The notes beneath the pieces were generated by a model. It worked only from the letters and a program-made list of their open reading frames with translations. It did no database searches and was not told where the DNA came from. Source: Pararge aegeria (lineage: Eukaryota > Arthropoda > Insecta > Lepidoptera > Nymphalidae). From it: a DNA stretch of 64,000 nucleotides. The DNA lies in the NCBI RefSeq assembly GCF_905163445.1, contig NC_053191.1:14136001-14200000 (forward strand), read 5' to 3'. Shown piece by piece: positions 51,001 through 57,000 of this stretch (its first letter is position 1; each line of letters opens with the position of its first letter). Position numbers and translations under genes: made by a program.

Positions 51001-54000
51001 TCAATAAATATTTTACGCAAAAAGGGTAGGTTAGGTATACTTTCGAAAATTTGTGCAGTTATGCTGATAATGCGTTTGGTGAAAATAATTGGTCATATAC
51101 AATTACCAATCAAGTAATCGGTGAGTACTAAAGCAAAAATGATAACTTTTAGTTTTTTAATCGATGAAGTGCGTTTGAAATAAAAAAAAATATTTTCTAA
51201 GATTACGTTGAAGAAACAGAGACAACTATTGCAATATCCTGTACAACCAATAGCTTGGACATGGTAATTATTAATGATATTATCACTCGCGTTTAGATGT
51301 AATTAATGTTTTAAAAGATAAAATTTAATTAAAAAAAAAAATTAGGGATTTTTCATAAAATAAACTTCTTTCTAAAAATATAAGATAAATAATAATTTTC
51401 AATAACAAATGATATATTTGAAGTTAGCTGATTTGCTTTTTAAGTAAATTATATTTTTTTGTTTACAAAAGAAGGTTAGTTATTTCTTTTATTTTCTTAT
51501 TTAATATAAGTTGTAAAATAACTCATTGAATTTAATGAGAAAACATTTTATTGCATTCATTGCCGCATATAAAATTTTGAATCAGTTGATCGCTATAGAA
51601 CTTAATGCATTGAAGCGCTATATGATGGTGATATTTAATAACATGGACATCATATTTACATTCTCCGTGGAAAAATACATGGTCATACCAATTTTTATGA
51701 CAATCGGTTGAACGGGGCGGAAGTCGATACTTGACAGCGCCGCCTGGTGGGGAGTTACATCAATGGACATAGCATGTTCGTTTTCTCCGTGGAAAAATAC
51801 ATGGTCATACCAATTTTTATGACAATCGGTTGAACGGAGCGGAAGTCGATACTTGACAGCGCCGCCTGGTGGGGAGTTACATCAATGGACATAGCAAGTT
51901 CGTTTTCTCCGTGGAAAAATACATGGTCATACCAATTTTTATGACAATCGGTTGAACGGGGCGGAAGTCGATACTTGACAGCGCCGCCTGGTGGGGAGTT
52001 ACATCAATGGGCATAGCATATAAACCTTCTCCGTGAAAAAATACATAAGCATACCAATTTTCATAATCATCGGTCAAATAGTTTCTGAGTTTATCGATGA
52101 CATATATACAAACATCCTCTTTTATATATATAGATATAATAGACGGCCGACTGGCGCAGTGGGCAGCGACCCTGCATTCCGAGGCAAAGGCCGTGGGTTC
52201 GATTTCCACAATTGGAAAATGTTGGTGTGATGAACATGAATGTTTTTCAGTGTCTAGTGTTATATGTATATTATTAGTATTTATGAAAATATTCATCAGT
52301 CATCTTAGTACCCATAACACAAGCTATGTCGTAGTATATTTATCTAGAATACAGTTTTATTGGTGCAGTCGGTAGAAGTATTTAACTATGATAGCATCAA
52401 AGAGTAATTATTATGGGATGGGTACGTAATAAGTATTTTTAGTTGGTACAAAAACCTTATCAACATTGTCGTATAGGAGAAAGAGTTTTTAAGGCATAGA
52501 CCCTCCAATCCTTTTCAAATGCGTATTGGCGGGCTTATAACGATTTTTATCACACGTTAGTGATAACAGACAGAGCGGGACAGAGGCACATTGCCTGATA
52601 CACCAGACTTCGGTCCACCTACCCAGCAATTTTCTTCCGATAAACGAAATCAGGACCTCGAGATTTATAGTTGAACATGCTAACGTGTCGAACGACAAAG
52701 CAGTTATTAGACTAACGAGGCATTCACTAGACTCGAGAGGCAGTTACTAAACAAACGGGGCAGTTATAAGACTAACGAGTGAGTTTCTAGACAAACGAAG
52801 CATTAACTAACTAACAAAGCAGTTACTAGACTAACGAAGCAATAACCAAACTAAGGAGACATTTACTAGACTACAGAGACAGTTACTAGACAAACGAGGC
52901 AGTTAGAAGACTAACAAGGCAGTTTCAAGACTAACCAGAACATTAACTAGACTAACGAAGCAGTTACTAGACTAATGAAGTATTAATTAGACTAACGAGA
53001 CACTTACTAGAGTAACGAAGCATTAACTAGACTAACGAAGCAGCAACGAAGCAGACCTAAGAGGAAGTTACTTTGTTACTTGACCAACGAGTCTATTACC
53101 AGCTTTATGGGGCAGTTATTAGACAATCGAGTTACTTGACCAACCAACCAGTTACTACATTATAAATGTATTTTTATAGAAGCTACGTAGCAAATGAGCG
53201 AGACGGAGAACTTCGTGGCTACGCGAGAGAAAGGGATCGACGGCGCGAACAGAGACACGGCACTGCTAGTCCACTTTACGCGTCTCCTCCACGAAGCCCT
53301 AGCGAGCCTAGAAGCCCATCACCTTTATTACCTGGTTAGTTGGTTTATTGACTCTTTTACATTGTGTTTCCTTTTGTATATACAGGGTTAACTGAAAAAA
53401 TATCAGACAGTTCTCAGCATTGTTCCAATTATTAAAACTAACAACTTTTGTGCCAAGACTTTTCAAAATTCAGTATTGAATTATTTTATACGTTATACGC
53501 TATCTCATAGTATTGCCACTCTACAATGCAGTTAGTGCAGTCACTAATGAAATACTGTTACTCCCCAGGATCTCAACCCCCTAGTCTGACGAGTATGCAG
53601 CCGATAGTCACAGACACACACTTCAACCGCGACACACACATGCGCATCATTCTCGGCCGAGAGAACAAACCCGCTAACGAAAGACACGACAGGTTTGTGA
53701 CACGTTTATACTATATTTCTTTCTAACTTGTCTTATAATGTGAACAATCTTTTTTCATTTTTCTTTTCTTTCAATTATTATTATGATTATTTATATATTT
53801 ATTTATTTTTATTTTTTTCTCTCTTTCTCTCTCTCTCTTTAGAATGGTCAGCATTCTAGTTCGTGCCTTTTCCAAGCTTGACACCGGCAAATTACATTGT
53901 GCTGTTTTGACGCTACCAAAAGCCACAAATCAATAGAAGAAGAAACTTTTCATAACTTCTTAGCGAATAGTATCTTTTAGAAAAGAAGCTCGCACCTTTA

Positions 54001-57000
54001 ACTTTTCTTAGTTAGGTGTGTTTTTTTAAGTAATTAAAATACACTTGCTTCAACGGTGAAGGAAAACATCGTGAGGAAACTTGCATGTCTGAAAGTTCAC
54101 ATAATGTTATCAAAGGTGTGGAGTCCAACAATCCGCACTGGGCCAGCGTCCGTACGGCCTAAACCCCTTCTCATTGTAGGAGGAGTGGGCGTGACCCGTG
54201 CTCTGTAGTGGGCCGGTAATGGGTTGATGTGATGATGATTTTTAGAAACATAAGACAAACAAATGTCCTGAAATAAATAAAAACAAATAAAATAAAGAGA
54301 TATCCTTATGAATGTATGCTTCAATTTTTTTATAATAATTTCGAAACGATCTATACGATAAAAACGAGTTAAAAATTGTTTACATAATAAGACAGGTAAA
54401 TAAAAAATGGAGTAAGTTCAATTTTACTTTGCGAGAAACTTGCTAAATTGTACGTGATGATTATAAACCCCAGGTTATTTTTCTGAGATTATTTTGGAAA
54501 TTTATTATTTCTTTGTGCACCTGTGCCTATGTTTACTAAACTAATGTTATGTCTGGACATAACTTTAATTTATAGCTAATTTGTTTATGGAGTTAATTTT
54601 TGTTATGTTATTAAAATAATGCCTACTTTTATTAATTGTGTTTTTAAATGTCGCATGTGAAACGATATTTACGTTACAGGCATTTCATAACTTACTCTTC
54701 CAGTGTATTAGTATAAAGCTATATAAAAATAAATATAAGTATTTAATCTTCTTGTAGTGTATATATTTTAGCAATAATTTTATATAACGGAAAATTTTAC
54801 TCATTCACTTGGGAATTCCTCATGTATATATTAACTAACTTGATCAACCTTAGTCGGAGTTTAAAAATAACAGACAAAAAGCTGCCATTTTAAATACATG
54901 TGGAATAGTAAGAAAGCATAGTTTTAAAATAAGCACACAATATACAAACACACCACACGCTGGTTTTAACCGCATTTACGGGCCTCAGCCAAGTAAATAC
55001 CAGCCAAGAGCCGAGAAAATCAAACAGTACTCAAATAATAATAATAATCCTTTTTATTTGATCAAAAGTACAGTTTTTACTTACAGTTAAAGTACAATAT
55101 GTACTCTACGATACAAAAGGAAAATACATGTAGTTTTCTCATGTTATTATAAAAAGGACATGAAAAATGATTTATCATGTTATATTTGACTACTAAATCA
55201 CTTCAAATATTTGCTTTATTTTTAATTATTTCAATTTTATTTTTATATAAAATATTCAAAATTCATTCAAATCTTTTTCCTTTGTTCTTCATTTTGTTAA
55301 TTTCTCTTTTTTTTCTTTGTTCTATTAAATATGAACATAGTGAGGTGGTATTGGCGACACGGTTCGTTTACAACAGAATAGTGGGCAGTTTAGGAAGAGC
55401 TAGAGGGAAGATATTTAAGAAAACGTGAGTGCAAAGACGGATGTACTCGACAAAGTTGTTATATTTAGTAAAAAAAAAATGTTCACCTCAGATAGAGATT
55501 TTCAAATAACATAGCGAAGTTTAAACGATTTCAATATATCACATTTTATAAAATAGAGAGAGAGTAAACTTTGTTCCATCTAATCAATTTTAATGGAATT
55601 TATATGTAAAAATTGTCGAAACTTAAATTTATTCTCCACAGATTATTCGGCGATTTATAAGTCAGCCCTTAGTGTATTATTAATATATTAGTAAAGTTGT
55701 AAGTAAAAGAAATTGCATTAACGTATATTTGGCAAATTATTTTTTATTAAAGTATTTTAAACTACACTTGAATTAAATAAAAATAAAAATGTATTAATTT
55801 GAAAATAATTCAACAATAACTTTGTCGAGCTTTCTCTGTCTCGGTTTGGCTGGTGAATGCTGAAACTAAGTTAGACTATCATTTCACGAAACATCACGAA
55901 GCATCATCTTTGTATCGAACACTCACAAGTGCTTTGGAATAGTAACTAAAATAAATAAACAAATCATAGTAATACTTTCTGAACGCGCGTTTTATATTAA
56001 CTGAGTAAAAATATTTGCGTGAGTATGATTCTGGGGATTTGTTTGCGTGCATGCTTGCATCGCGTTGCGTTTTTATTGATTAAACAGAACTGTAAGATCA
56101 GACTGATCTTTTAGTTATTCTTCTTGGAGCATTACCATAATGAAGGTACATAACTTCAGAAGGGTTTATAGGTTTCAAGTGTTGAAACTACGGCTTCGAA
56201 TCCAAAGGCACCTTTGAATAATCCGCTTCAGCTATGGTATTTGGGTAATAACTTAATAAAAATTAATAGTTTCTTTATGTGTATTAAGTCGCCATTTAAC
56301 CTTCATCTCATTATAATAAAACAACTTAGTTACAGTGTAAAACTAACAGAACTAAGGTGTTTTGCTTCATTAACACAGTAATTGCAATGCAAATAACTTT
56401 AAGACGTCATATTTACTCACTTTACTATGAAGTCTTGATAGATAGATAAACACTTTATTGCAACGTAGGTACACCAATTAAGTCATATTTGAATATGACT
56501 TAATAGGTGTACGTACATGTGATCTTACTACTTATGCGTGCCATGATCTGATTCGATTTCAGTAGGCGACGTTAATTGTAACGTCTTTCCTTTATTTCTG
56601 TTGCTAAGTTATTTATCAAAAATTATAATCCTTATGTTATGAGATTGGTATGGTAAAGTTATTGGTTATTTTTTTTTTCTCGTATTGCGGTTCCGTATCT
56701 ACCGGATTTTTTTTTAATCAAAATTAATAAAATTAAAGTGGTTTTTTAAATTAAGTCTCCTTTCAGTAAAATTTTTCATCTATAATATTTTAGGTACTTC
56801 CACTCCACGTGGCATAGTAGTGCGACGCCCTGTATTTATTTTATCCCAAAATTTAATACAAATTAAATACTTTTTAAATGAATGAATTATTACACTTTAA
56901 TTGCAAGCGAAAACAAAAAAGAAAAAGAGATATAATCACATTTATTATTAAATATATATTTTGTCTTCTGTATCTATAAATCATTTATATCGTAATTTTG

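Noticed and set aside
55177..55340. Hydrophobic N-terminal part of the 83-residue frame as a small membrane protein
   Set aside because: It is the T-rich intron tract before the candidate cassette exon; only the segment after the AG looks exon-like.
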